Shown here: positions 14,901-28,986 of the stretch, piece after piece
How positions within the stretch are numbered: position 1 is the first letter of the stretch
Layout of the letters: each line of letters starts with the position of its first letter
From: Terebella lapidaria
Lineage: Eukaryota > Annelida > Polychaeta > Terebellida > Terebellidae
Direction of reading: 5' to 3'
Length of the DNA: 64,000 bases
NCBI GenBank assembly: GCA_949152475.1
Contig: OX424559.1
Coordinates: 17,887,809-17,951,808 of the forward strand
Made by a program: the position numbers and the translations under genes
Notes under the pieces: generated by a model
What the model was told of the DNA's origin: nothing
The model's input: only the letters and a program-made list of their open reading frames with translations
Databases searched by the model: none

Positions 14901-17900
14901 TGATGTACGTGTACACACTGGATAGAGCAGGGGAACAAATGATGTACGTGTACACACTAGATAGAGCAGGGTAACAAATGATGTACGTGTACACACTGGA
15001 TAGAGCAGGGGAACAAATGATGTACGTGTACACACTGGATAGAGCAGAGGAACAAATGATGTACGTGTACACACTGGATAGAGCAGGGGAACAAATGATG
15101 TACGTGTACACACTGGATAGAGCAGGGCAACAAATGGTGTACGTGTACACACTGGATAGAGCAAGGCAACAAATGATGTACGTGTACACACTGGATAGAG
15201 CAGGGCAACAAATGGTGTACGTCTACACACTGGATAGAGCAGGGCAACAAATGATGTACGTGTACACACTGGATAGAGCAGGGCAACAAATGATGTACGT
15301 GTACACACTGGATAGAGCAGGGGAACCAATGATGTACGTGTACACACTGGATAGAGCAGGGGAACAAATGATGTACGTGTACACACTGGATAGAGCAAGG
15401 CAACAAATGATGTACGTGTACACACTGGATAGAGCAGGGGAACAAATGAAGTACGTGTACACACTGGATAGAGCAAGGCAACAAATGATGTACGTGTACA
15501 CACTGGATAAAGCAAGGGAACAAATGATGTACGTGTACACACTGGATAGAGCAAGGCAACAAATGATGTACGTGTACACACTGGATAAAGCAAGGGAACA
15601 AATGATGTACGTGTACACACTGGGTAGAGCAGGGGAACAAATGATGTACGTGTACACACTGGGTAGAGCAAGGCAACAAATGATGTATGTGTACACACTG
15701 GATAGAGCAAGGCAACAAATGATGTACGTGTACACACTGGATAGGGCAAGGCAACAAATGATGTACGTGTACACACTGGGTAGAGCAAGGCAACAAATGA
15801 TGTACGTGTACACACTGGATAGAGCAAGGCAACAAATGATGTACGTGTACACACTGGATAGAGCAGGGCAACAAATGATGTACGTGTACACACTGGATAG
15901 AGCAGGGCAACAAATGATGTACGTGTACACACTGGATAGGGCAAGGCAACAAATGATGTACGTGTACACACAGGATAGAGCAGGACAACAAATGATTTAT
16001 GTGTACACACTGGATAGAGCAGGGCAACAAATGATGTACGTGTACACACTGGGTAGAGCAAGGCAACAAATGATGTACGTGTACACACTGGGTAGAGCAA
16101 GGCAACAAATGATGTACGTGTACACACAGGATAGAGCAGGACAACAAATGATTTATGTGTACACACTGGATAGAGCAGGGCAACAAATGATGTACGTGTA
16201 CACACTAGATAGAGCAGAGGAACAAATGATGTACGTGTACACACTAGATAGAGCAGGACAACAAATGATGTACGTGTACACACTAGATAGAGCAGGGGAA
16301 CAAATGATGTACGTGTACACACTGGATAGAGCAGGGGAACAAATGATGTACGTGTACACACTGGATAGAGCAAGGGAACAAATGATGTACGTGTACACAC
16401 TAGATAGAGCAGGGCAACAAATGATGTACGTGTACACACTGGATAGAGCAGGGGAACAAATGATGTACGTGTACACACTGGATAGAGCAGGGGAACAAAT
16501 GATGTACGTGTACACACTGGATAGAGCAGGGAACAAATGATGTAGGTGTACACACTGGATAGAGCAGGGCAACAAATGATGTACGTGTACACACTGGATA
16601 GAGCAGAGGAACAAATGATGTACGTGTACACATTGGATAGAGCAAGGCAACAAATGATGTACGTGTACACACTGGATAGAGCAAGGGAACAAATGATGTA
16701 CGTGTACACACTGGATAGAGCAGGGGAACAAATGATGTACGTGTACACACTGGATAGAGCAGGGCAACAAATGATGTACGTGTACACACTGGATAGAGCA
16801 AGGGAACAAATGATGTACGTGTACACACTGGATAGAGCAGGGGAACAAATGATGTACGTGTACACACTGGATAGAGCAAGGGAACAAATGATGTACGTGT
16901 ACACACTGGATAGAGCAGGGCAACAAATGATGTACGTGTACACACTGGATAGAGCAAGGGGACAAATGATGTACGTGTACACACTGGATAGAGCAGGGCA
17001 ACAAATGATGTACGTGTACACACTGGATAGAGCAGGGCAACAAATGATGTACGTGTACACACTAGATAGAACAGGGGAACAAATGATGTACGTGTACACA
17101 CTGGATAGAGCAGGGGAACAAATGATGTACGTGTACACACTGGATAGAGCAGGGGAACAAATGATGTACGTGTACACACTGGATAGAGCAAGGCAACAAA
17201 TGATGTACGTGTACACACTGGATAGAGCAGGGGAACAAATGATGTACGTGTACACACTGGATAGAGCAAGGCAACAAATGATGTACGTGTACACACTGGA
17301 TAGAGCAGGGGAACAAATGATGTACGTGTACACACTGGATAGAGCAAGGCAACAAATGATGTACGTGTACACACTGGATAGAGCAGGGGAACAAATGATG
17401 TACGTGTACACACTGGATAGAGCAAGGCAACAAATGATGTACGTGTACACACTGGATAGAGCAAGGGAACAAATGATGTATGTGTACACACTGGATAAAG
17501 CAGGACAACAAATGATGTATGTGTACACACTGGATAGAGCAGAGGAACATATGATGTACGTGTACACACTGGATAGAGCAAGGCAACAAATGATGGACGT
17601 GTACACACTAGATAGAGCAAGGCAACTAATGATGTACGTGTACACACTGGATAGAGCAGAGGAACAAATGATGTACGTGTACACACTGGATAGAGCAGGG
17701 CAACAAATGATGTACGTGTACACACTGGATAGAGCAGGACAACAAATGATGTACGTGTACACACTGGATAGAGCAGTGGAACAAATGATGTACGTGTACA
17801 CACTGGATAGAGCAGAGGAACAAATGATGTACGTGTACACACTGGATAGAGCAGGGCAACAAATGATGTACGTGTACACACTGGATAGAGCAAGGCAACA

Positions 17901-18000
17901 AATGATGTACGTGTACACACTGGATAGAGCAGGGAAACAAATGATGTACGTGTACACACTGGATAGAGCAAGGGAATAAATGATGTACGTGTACACACTG
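2900..18000 (+). repeat. Satellite domain B (homogeneous core)
   Basis: This is the most uniform part, about 390 units. Differences are confined to a few sites: GGATAGAGC versus GGATAGGGC or GGATATAGC, and CAGGGG, CAGGGC, CAAGGC, CAGAGG or CAGTGG before AACAA. Ordered strings of these variants recur at fixed offsets (higher-order repeats). One junction at about 4,905-4,921 joins a 17-nt partial unit to a full one. This is the likely most recently homogenised region. Confidence 0.85.
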
Positions 18001-21000
18001 GGTAAGGCAGAGGAATAAATGATGTACGTGTACACACTGGATAGGGCAGGGGAATAAATGATGTACTTGTACACACTGGATAGGGCAGGGCAACAAATGA
18101 TGTACGTGTACACACTAGATAGAGCAGAGGAACAAATGATGTACGTGTACACACTGGATAGAGCAGGAGAACAAATGATGTACTTGTGCACACTGAGTAG
18201 GGCAGGGGAATAAATGATGTACTTGTGCACACTGGGTATGGCAGGGGAACAAATGATATACGAGTACACACTGGATTGGGCAGGGGAACAAATGATGTAC
18301 GTGTACACACTGGATAGAGCAAGGCAACAAATGATGTACTTGTGCACACTGGATAGGGCAAGGGAATAAATGATGTACGTGTACACACTGGGTAAAGCAG
18401 AGGAATAAATGATGTACGTGTACACACTGGATAGGGCAGGGGAATAAATGATGTACTTGTGCACACTGAGTAGGGCAGGGGAATAAATGATGTACTTGTG
18501 CACACTGGGTAGGGCAGGGGAATAAATGATGTACTTGTGCACACTGGGTATGGCAGGGGAACAAATGATGTACGAGTACACACTGGATTGGGCAGGGGAA
18601 CAAATGATGTACGTGTACACACTGGATATGGCAGGGGAATAAATGATGTACTTGTGCACACTCGGTAGGGCAAGGGAATAAATGATGTACTTGTGCACAC
18701 TGTGTAGGACGGGGGAATAAATGATGTACTTGTGCACACTGGGTAGGGCAAGGGAATAAATGATGTACTTGTGCACACTGTGTAGGGCAGGGGAATAAAT
18801 GATGTACTTGTACACACTGGGTAGGGCAGGGGAATAAATGATGTACTTGTGCACACTGGGTAGGGCAGGGGAATAAATGATGTACGTGTACACACTCGGT
18901 AGGGCAGAGGAATAAATGATGTACTTGTGCACACTGGGTAGGACAGGGGAATAAATGATGTACTTGTGCACACTCGGTAGGGCAGGGGAATAAATGATGT
19001 ACTTGTGCACACTGGGTAGGGCAGGGGAATCAATGATGTACTTGTGCACACTGGGTAGGGCAGGGGATTAAATGATGTACTCGTGCACACTGGGTAGGGC
19101 AGGGGAATAAATGATGTATGTGTACACACTCGGTAGGGCAGAGGAATCAATGATGTACTTGTGCACACTCGGTAGGGCAGGGGAATAAATGATGTACTTG
19201 TGCACACTGGGTAGGGCAGGGGAATCAATGATGTACTTGTGCACACTGGGTAGGGCAGGGGAATAAATGATGTACGTGTACACACTGGGTAGGGCAGGGG
19301 AATAAATGATGTACTTGTGCACACTCGGTAGGGCAGGGGAATAAATGATGTACTTGTGCACACTGGGTAGGGCAGGGGAATCAATGATGTACTTGTGCAC
19401 ACTCGGTAGGGCAGGGGAATAAATGATGTACTTGTGCACACTGGGTAGGGCAGGGGAATAAATGATGTACTTGTGCACACTGGGTAGGGCAGGGGAATAA
19501 ATGATGTACTTGTGCACACTGGGTAGGGCAGGGGAATAAATGATGTATGTGTACACACTCGGTAGGGCAGAGGAATAAATGATGTACTTGTGCACACTGG
19601 GTAGGGCAGGGGAATAAATGATGTACTTGTGCACACTGGGTAGGGCAGGGGAATAAATGATGTACTTGTGCACACTGGGTAGGGCAGGGGAATAAATGAT
19701 GTACTTGTGCACACTCGGTAGGGCAGGGGAATACATGATGTACTTGTGCACACTGGGTAATGCAGGGGAATAAATGATGTATGTGTACACACTGGGTAGG
19801 GCAGGGGAATAAATGATGTACTTGTGCACACTGGGTAGAGCAGGGGAATAAATGATGTACATGTACACACTCGGTAGGGCAGGGGAATAAATGATGTACA
19901 TGTGCACACTGGGTAGAGCAGGGGAATAAATGATGTATGTGTACACACTGGGTAGGGCAAGGGAATAAATGATGTACTTGTGCACACTGGGTAGGGCAGG
20001 GGAATAAATGATGTACTTGTGCACACTGGGTAGGGCAGGGGAATAAATGATGTACTTGTGCACACTGGGTAGAGCAGGGGAATAAATGATGTACGTGTAC
20101 ACACTCGGTAGGGCAGGGGAATAAATGATGTACATGTGCACACTGGGTAGAGCAGGGGAATAAATGATGTATGTGTACACACTGGGTAGGGCAAGGGAAT
20201 AAATGATGTACTTGTGCACACTGGGTAGGGCAGGGGAATAAATGATGTACTTGTGCACACTGGGTAGGGCAGGGGAATAAATGATGTACTTGTGCACACT
20301 GGGTAGGGCAGGGGAATAAATGATGTACATGTACACACTCGGTAGGGCAGAGGAATAAATGATGTACTTGTGCACACTGGGTAGGGCAGGGGAATAAATG
20401 ATGTTCTTGTGCACACTGGGTAGGGCAAGGGGAATAAATGATGTACTTGTGCACACTCGGTAGGGCAGGGGAATAAATGATGTACTTGTGCACACTGGGT
20501 AGGGCAGGGGAATAAATGATGTACTTGTGCACACTCGGTAGGGCAGGGGAATAAATGATGTACTTGTGCACACTGGGTAGGGCAGGGGAATAAATGATCT
20601 ACAAGTACACACGCGGTAGGGCAGGGGAATAAATGATGTACGAGTACACACTGGGTAGGGCAGGGGAATAAATGATGTACTTGTGCACACTGGGTAGGGC
20701 AGGGGAATAAATGATGTATGTGTACACACTGGGTAGGGCAGGGGAATAAATGATGTACTTGTGCACACTGGGTAGGGCAGAGGAATAAATGATGTACGAG
20801 TACACACTCGGTAGGGCAGGGGAATAAATGATGTACTTGTGCACACTCGGTAGGGCAGCGGAATAAATGATGTACTTGTGCACACTCGGTAAGGCAGGAG
20901 AATAAATGATGTACTTGTGCACACTGGATAAGGCAGGGGAATAAATGATGTACTTGTGCACACTGGGTAGGGCAGGGGAAGAAATGATGTACTTGTGCAC

Positions 21001-21110
21001 ACTGGGTAGGGCAGGGGAACAAATGATGTACGTGTACTCACTGGGTAAGGCAGGGGAATAAATGATGTACTTGTGCACACTGAGTAGGACAGGATAAATG
21101 ATGTACGTGT
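18000..21110 (+). repeat. Satellite domain C (TTGTGCAC units ending in TAA)
   Basis: Units change to GATGTACTTGTGCACACTGG followed by GTAGGGCAGGGGAATAA. The CpG of the core unit is lost, GTGCAC replaces GTACAC, and GAATAAATG closes the forward frame in most units. Three G-tracts (GGG, GGG, GGGG) fall within about 14 nt of each unit. About 80 units are present. Confidence 0.85.
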
Positions 21111-24100
21111 ACACACTGGATAGGGCAGGGGAACCAATGATGTTCATGTACACACTGGATAGGGCAGGAGAACCAATGATGTACCTGTACACACTGGATA
21201 GAGCAAGGGAATAAATGATGTACTTGTGCACACTGAGTAGGACAGGGGTATAAATGAAGTAGGTGTACACACTGGATGGAGAAGGGGAACTAATAATGTA
21301 CGTGTGCACACTGGATGGGGAAGTGGAACAAATAATGTACGTGTACACACTGGAATTGGGCAGGGGAACAAATGATTACGTGTACACACTGGATAAGACA
21401 GGGAACAAATGATGTACGTGTACACTCTAGATAGGGCAGGGGAACTAATAATGTACGTGTACACACTGGATTGGGCAAGGGAACAAATGACGTTCGTGTA
21501 CACATTGGATAGGGCAGGGGAACAAATGATATACACACTGGGTAAGGCAGGGGAATCAATGATGTACGTGTACACACTGGATGGGGCAGGGGAACCAATG
21601 ATGTACGTGTAAAAACTGGATGGGGCAGAAGAACTAATGATGTACGTGTACACACAAGATGGGGAAGGGGAACTAATGATGTACATGTACACACTGGATA
21701 CGGCATGGGAACAAATGATGTATGTGTACACACTGGATAAAACAGTGGAACCGATGATGTACGTGTACACACTGGATAGGGCAGGGGAACAAATGATGTA
21801 CGTGTACACACTGGATAGGGCAGGGTAAAAAATGATGTACGTGTACACACTGGATGGGGAAGGGGAACTAATGATGTACGTGTACACACTGGATAAGGCA
21901 GGGAAACAAATGATGTACGTGTACACACTGTGTAGGGCAGGGGAACAAATGATGAACGTGTACACAGTAGATAGGGCAGGAGAACGAATGATCTTGGTGT
22001 ACACACTGGATAGGGCAGGGGAACCAATGATGTACGTGTACACACTGGATAAGGCAGAGAAACAAATGATGTACGTGTACACACTGGGTAAGGCAGGGGA
22101 ATCAATGATGTACTTGTGCACACTGGGTAGGGCAGGGGAATCAATGACGTACGTGTACACACTGGGTAGGGCAAGGGGAATAAATGATGTTCTTGTGCAC
22201 ACTGGGTAGGGCAGGGGAATAAATGATGTACGTGTACACACTGGATAGGGCAAGGAAACAAATGATGTACGTGTACACACTGGATGGGGGAGGGGAACTA
22301 ATGATGTACGTGTACACACTGTATGGGTTAGGGGAACTAATGATGTACGTGTACACACTGGATAGGGCAGGGGAAGAAATGATGTACATGTACACATTGG
22401 GTGGGGAAGGGGAACTAATGATGTACATGTACACACTGGATGGGGAAGGGGAACTAATGATGTACATGTACACACTGGTAGGGCATGGGAACAAATGATG
22501 TACTTGCGCACGTTGGGAAGGGCAAGGGAGTAATTGATGTACGTGTACACACTGGGCATAGCAATTGAATCAATGACGCATGTGTACACACTGGGTATCA
22601 CAGGAGAATCAATGATGTATGTGTACACACTATATAGGGCAGGGGAACAAATGATGTACGTGTACACACTGGATAGGGCAGGGGAACAAATGATGTACGT
22701 GTACACACTGGATAGGGCAGGGGAACTAATGATGTACGTGTACACATTGTGTAGGGCAAGGGAACAAATAATGTACGTGTACACACTGGATGAGGCAGAG
22801 GAACAAATGATGTACGTGTGCACACTGGATGAGGAAGGGGAACTAATGATGTACGTGTACACACTGGATAGGGCAGGGGGAACAAATGACGTACGTGTAC
22901 ACACTGGATAGAGCAGGGAAACAAGTGATGTACGTGTACACACTGCATAGGGCAGGGAAACAAGTGATGTACGTTTACACACTGGATAGGGCAGGGGAAC
23001 AAATGATGTACGTGTACACACTGGATAGGGCAGGGCAACTAATGATGTACGTGTACACATTGGGTGGGGAAGGGGAACTAATGATGTACGTGTACACACT
23101 GGATAGGGCTGGGGAACTAATGATGTACGTGTACACATTGGGTGGGGAAGGGGAACTAATGATGTACGTGTACACATTGGGTGGGGAAGGGGAACTAATG
23201 ATGTACGTGTACACACTGGATAGGGCAGGGGAACAAATGACGCACGTGTACACATTGGGTGGGGAAGGGGAACTAATGATGTATGTGTACACACTGGATA
23301 GGGCAGGGGAACAAATGACGTACCTGTACACATTGGGTGGGGAAGGGGAACAAATGATTACGTGTACACATTGGATAGAGCAGGGGAACAAATGATGTTC
23401 GTGTACACACTGGATAGGGCAGGGAAACAAGTGATGTACGTGTACACACTGGGTAGGGCAGGGGAAGAAATGATGTACGTGTACACACTGGATAGGGCAG
23501 GGGAACTAATGATGTACGTGTACACACTGGATAGAGCAAGGAAACAAATGATGTACGTGTACACACTGGGTAGGGCAGGGGAATAAATGATGTACGAGTA
23601 CACACTGTGTAGGGCAAGGGAACCAATGATGCGCCTGCACATAATGGATGGGGCAGTTGGGCAGGGGAATAAATGATGTACTTGTGCACACTGGGTAGGG
23701 CAGGGGAATAACTGATGTACTTGTGCACACTGGGTAGGGCAGGGGAATAACTGATGTACTTGTGCACACTGGGTAGAGCAGGGGAACAAAGGATGTACGT
23801 GTACACACTGGGTAGGGCAGGGGAATAACTGATGTACTTGTACACACTGGATAAGGCAGGGAAACAAATGATGTACGTGTACACACTGTGTAGGGCAGGG
23901 GAATCAATGATGTACGTGTACACACTCAGTAGGGCAAGGGAATAAATGATGTACTTGTACACACTGGATAAGGCAGGGGAATAAATGATGTACTTGTGCA
24001 CACTGCGTAGTGCAGAGGAACAAATGATGCACGTGTACACACTGGGTAGGGCAGGGGAATAAATGATGTACTTGTACACACTGGATAGGGCAGGGGAACA

Positions 24101-26720
24101 ACTGATGTACTTGTGCCCATTGGGTAGGGCAAGGGAATAAATGATGTACGTGTACCCACTGGGTAGGGCAGGAGAATCAAAAATGTACGTGTACACACTG
24201 TGTAGGGCAGGGGAATAAATGATGTACTTGTGCACACTGGGTAGGGCATGGGAATAAATGATGTACGAGTATACACTGTGTAGGGCAAGGGAACCAATGA
24301 TGCCCCTGCACATAATGGATGGGGCAGTTGAACAAATGATGTACGTTTACACACTGGATAGGGCAGGGGAATAACTGATGTACTTATGCACACTGGGTAG
24401 AGCAGGGGAACAAAGGATGTACGTGTACACACTTGGTAGAGCAGGGGAATAAATGATGTACTTGTGCACACTGGGTAGGGCAGGGGAATAACTGATGTAC
24501 TTATGCACACTGGGTAGAGCAGGGAAACAAAGGATGTACGTGTACACACTGGGTAGGGCAGGGGAATAAATGATGTACTTGTGCACATTGGGTAGGGCAG
24601 GGGAATAACTGATGTACTTTTGCACACTGGGTAGAGCAGGGGAACAAAGGATGTACGTGTACACACTGGGTATGGCAAGGGAATAACTGATGTACTTGTG
24701 CACACTGGGTAGAGCAGGGGAACTAATGATGTACGTGTACACACTGGATAGGGCAGGGGAATAAATGATGTACTTGTGCACACTGCATAGAGCAGGGGAA
24801 CAAATGATGTACGTGTACACACTGGGTAGGGCAGGGGAATAAATGATGTACTTGTACACACTGGATAGGGCAAGGGAACAACTGATGTACTTGTGCCCAT
24901 TGGGTAGGGCAAAGGAATAAATGATGTACGTGTACCCACTGGGTAGGGCAGGAGAATCAAAAATGTACGTGTACACACTGTGTAGGGCAGGGGAATAAAT
25001 GATGTACTTGTGCACACTGGGTAGGGCAGTTGAACAAATGATGTACGTTTACACACTGGATAGCGCAGGGGAACAAACGATGTACTGTATACACTGGGTA
25101 GGGCAGGGGAATAAATGATGTACTTGTGCACACTGGGTAGGGCATTGGAACAAATAATGTATGTGTACACACTGAGTAAGGCAGGGGAACCAATGATGCA
25201 TGTATACACACTGGGTAGGGCAGGGGAATCAATGATGTACGTGTACACACTCAGTAGGGCAAAGGAATAAATGGTGTACGTGTACACACTGGATAGGGCA
25301 GGGGAATAAATGATGTACGTGTACACACTGGGTAGGGCAGGGGAACAAACGATGTAAGTGTACACACTGGGTAGGGCAGGGGAATAAATGATGTACGTGT
25401 ACACACTGGGTAGGGCAGGGGAACAAATGGTGTACGAATACACACTGGATATGGCATTGGAATAAATGATGTACGTGTACACACTGGGTAGGGCAGGGGA
25501 ATAAATGATGTACTTGTGCACACTGGGTAGAGCAGGGGAACAAATGATGTACGTGTACAGACTGGATAGAGCAGGGGAACAAATGATGTACGTGTACACA
25601 CTGGATATGGCATTGGAATAAGTGATGTACTTGTGCACACTGGGTAGGGCAGGGGAATAAATGACGTCCTTGTACACACTGGATAGAGCAGGGGAACAAA
25701 TGATGTACGTGTACACACTGGATATGGCATTGGAATAAGTGATGTACTTGTGCACACTGGGTAGGGCAGGGGAATAAATGATGTCCTTGTACACACTGGA
25801 TAGAGCAGGGGAACAAATGATGTACGTGTACACACTGGATAGAGCAGAGGAACAGCTGATGTACGTGTACACACTGGGTAGGTCAGGGGAATCAATGATG
25901 TACGTGTACACACTCAGTAGGGCAAGGGAATAAATGATGTACTTGTGCACACTGGGTAGAGCAGGGGAACAAAGGATGTACGTGTACACATTGGGTAGGG
26001 CAGGGGAATAACTGATGTACTTGTGCACACTGGGTAGAGCAGGGGAACAAATGATGTACTTGTGCACACTGGATAGAGCAGGGGAACAAATGATGTACGT
26101 GTACACACTGGATATGGCATTGGAATAAATGATGTACTTGTGCACACTGGGTAGAGCAGGGGAACAAATGATGTACGTGTACACACTGGATAGAGCAGGG
26201 GAACAAATGATGTACGTGTACACACTGGATATGGCATTGGAATAAGTGATGTACTTGTGCACACTGGGTAGGGCAGGGGAATAAATGATGTCCTTGTACA
26301 CACTGGATAGAGCAGAGGAACAGCTGATGTACGTGTACACACTGGGTAGGTCAGGGGAATCAATGATGTACGTGTACACACTCAGTAGGGCAAGGGAATA
26401 AATGATGTACTTGTGCACACTGGGTAGAGCAGGGGAACAAAGGATGTACGTGTACACATTGGGTAGGGCAGGGGAATAACTGATGTACTTGTGCACACTG
26501 GGTAGAGCAGGGGAACAAATGATGTATGTGTACACACTGGGTAGGGCAGGGGAATCAATGATGTACGTGTACACACTCAGTAGGGCAAAGGAATAAATGA
26601 TGTACTTGTGCACACTGGGTAGAGGAGGGGAACAAGTGATGTACGTGTACACACTGGGTAGGGCAGGGGAATCAATGATGTACGTGTACACACTCATTAG
26701 GGCAAGGGACTAAATGATGT
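21110..26720 (+). repeat. Satellite domain D (interspersed unit types)
   Basis: Core-type units (GTACGTGTACAC, GGATAGGGC) and domain-C-type units (CTTGTGCACAC, GAATAA) are mixed. Extra variants appear: GATGGGGAAGGGGAACTAATG (21,270-23,350), CATTGGAATAA and GGAACAAAGGATG. Longer blocks are duplicated, for example the series around 24,170-24,330, which resembles 23,580-23,680 and 24,950-25,080. Divergence is clearly higher than in domain B. Confidence 0.8.
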
Positions 26721-27640
26721 ACTTGTGCACACTGGGTAGAGCAGGGGAACAACTGATGTACGTGTACACACTGGGTAGGGCAAGGGAACAAATGATGTAC
26801 GTGTACACACTGGGTAGGGCAGTTGAATCAATGATGCATATGTACGCACTGGATAGGGCAAGGGAATAAATGATGTATGTGTACACACTGGGTAGGGCAA
26901 GGGTATAAATGATGTATGTGTACACACTGGGTAGGGCAGGATAATCAGTGATGTACGTGTACACACTTGGTAGGGCAAGGGAATAAATTATGTATGTGTA
27001 CACACTGGGTAGGGCAAGGGAATAAATGATGTACTTGTACACACTGGGTAGGGCAGGAGAATCAATGATGCATGTGTACAAACTGGGTAGGATAGGAGAA
27101 TCAATGATGTATGTGTAGACATTAGGTTGGGCAGTTGAATCAATGATGTACGTGTACACACTGGGTAAGGCAGTTGAATCAATGATGTACGTGTACACAC
27201 TGGGTAGGGCAGTTGAATCAATTATGTATGTGTACACACTAGGTAGGGCAGTTGAATCAATGATGTATGTGTACACACTAGGTATGGCAGTTGAATCAAT
27301 GATGTATGTGTACACACTAGGTTGGGCAGTTGAATCAATAATATACGTGTACACACTAGGTAGGGCAGTTGAATCAATGATGCATGTGTACACATTAGGT
27401 TGGGTAGTTGAATCAATGATGTATGTGTACACACTGGTATACACTGGCAGGACAAGGGAATCAATGATTATACACTGGGTAGGACAGGAGAATCAATGAT
27501 GCATGTGTACACATTAGGTTGGGTAGTTGAATCAATGATGTATGTGTACACACTGGTATACACTGGCAGGACAAGGGGATCAATGATTATCGTGTACACA
27601 CCGAGCAGGACAGGGATATCAATGCTTTAATCTAATGTTC
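26720..27640 (+). repeat. Satellite domain E (GTTGAATCAATG units)
   Basis: Units become GTTGAATCAATGATGTATGT followed by GTACACACTAGGTAGGGCA, still 39 bp. The last units carry extra GGTATACACTGGCAGG segments. This is the right flank of the coherent array. Confidence 0.8.
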
Positions 27641-28230
27641 ATAATCGTTTAGTATTGATAACATTACAATACTTATCACGAGGTATTGACGTGCACCTGG
27701 TCCTATTTCATCTATATACACGCTATGTGTGTTGTATGTTCAGAAATAGTGGAATTACGCTACTGATTTTTTATTGATTCATGAAAATTGAACTTCAATC
27801 GGTGTGTGCCATTGGTTGAACCAGTGTATTGCTTTGCATTATAATTGGGTAGTGCAGGTGATCGAATGATGTCGTGTGCACATTGATTAGGGAAATGGAA
27901 CGAATTATGTGTGTGTACACGGAGTGGGATATCAATGTTATTATGTGTCTGCACACTGGATTGGGCGGGGGACGAGTGATTGTACACACTTGGCAGGGCA
28001 GGGGAACCAATGATGTATCTCTACACGCTGGGTAGGGCGAGGGATTCAATTGTGTTTGTGTACACGCTGAATAGGGCGAAAAAAGAATGGTACTCATGTA
28101 CAAAATGGGTAGGGCAGGGCATGAATTATTGTACACAATGGGTATACTGAAGGAAATATTGAATGGTGTTCTCGTACTCACTGGGCAAAGTTGGGACAAC
28201 CAATGTTGTACATGTATACGCAGGATGGGG
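27640..28230 (+). repeat. Decayed satellite remnants
   Basis: Isolated unit fragments remain recognisable, such as GGGTAGTGCAGGTGATCGAA, GTGTGTGTACACGGAGTGGG, CACTTGGCAGGGCAGGGGAA and ACACGCTGGGTAGGGCGAGG, separated by unrelated bases (for example 27,650-27,830). They show the right edge of the array eroding by mutation. Confidence 0.75.
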
Positions 28231-28986
28231 CGAGTACACACTGCAACTTGAAGGGTTCGGCAAAATGACCTGAAGATCAGTGAACCCCCCGCACTTGTGA
28301 AAGCTACTACAATCGGGGGCTCCAGCCCTGTGGAACGGTAGTCACTCGCCCTGGGATGGTGCGACACAGGCTCCGGCAGACCACCAGGCTGTCTGGGGTT
28401 CCATCCCAGCGGCAGTGCCCTCGGCGAGGCCGACCAGAAACACGCCCACGTGCTCGTGTTCCGTCGGCCGCTCCCATTGCTCTTGATCTCGTCACACTGG
28501 GCTACATTACCATAACGATGTATTTATATGTCTTGTGATGTATAAAGACCGGACCTGTTCGGCGGACTGTTACCTGGTTATAGCTAAGTAATGATGGTGC
28601 CCGCCATGACAATGCCGCAGTGCAGGGCACTTGCACCCTAGGTAGCGGGCATCAAACATTACGCATGTATGATAAAATGTTCGAACAAAATGTACAAAAC
28701 ATTATGTGTTTGTTTCGCTGTCCCTGGTGTTTGATATTCCATATTGCACATTTTGTATATTGCATGCTTTGTACACACTATTGTATGATCATCTATACGA
28801 GTACTGGCGGCTGCAGTTTTCTGTACCATATACTACCGTGCCTACATTTGTTCATTCTTAAGACGCAAAAAGATTTCGCGTCATACCCATGTTAATGTAC
28901 ATGCATGTTGGTAATTCACAAAGTCACTTTAAAAACTGCAATGTTTTGTAGTGTTTTGTGTATTAATATTACTTTTTAGATAGAAC
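28231..28986. other. Spacer or intron between satellite and Schlafen exon
   Basis: No gene is evident. The part at 28,300-28,480 is GC-rich with short overlapping open frames that match nothing I recognise. If the donor at 28,987-28,992 is used, this is intron sequence of the minus-strand Schlafen-like gene. A weak acceptor (minus strand GAAAACTGCAG, about 28,810) would add only a few residues before a stop, so I do not call it. Confidence 0.5.

Larger units (their letters stand above)
285..27640 (+). repeat. Giant 39-bp tandem satellite array (about 700 units)
   Basis: A 39-bp unit recurs head to tail for about 27.3 kb. A typical unit contains ATGATGTACGTGTACACACT and ends CAGGGGAACAA. Because 39 is divisible by 3, the forward frame reads as a 13-residue peptide (MMYVYTLDRAGEQ) and all three reverse frames are also open (for example VYTYIICSPALSS). 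The other two forward frames have one stop per unit. Coding is unlikely: 38-bp units (GCAGGGAACAAA in place of GCAGGGGAACAAA) shift the frame at about 608, 8,770, 11,577, 13,525, 13,757 and 16,530. CAGGGTAAC or CAGAGTAAC stops recur, and most units of the 18-21 kb domain end in TAA. Each unit holds the palindrome GTGTACAC. I see no transposase or other gene inside. Confidence 0.97.

Noticed and set aside
13416..19049. 1,877-codon minus-strand reading frame, and many other frames over 600 codons in the satellite
   Set aside because: They are by-products of a 39-bp unit with no stops in four frames. They change frame at 38-bp units, lack domains or splice context, and equally long frames exist on both strands.
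285..27640. CRISPR array or telomere-type repeat
   Set aside because: There are no unique spacers between the units and no cas genes. The unit is 39 bp rather than a short telomere motif, and the genome is eukaryotic.
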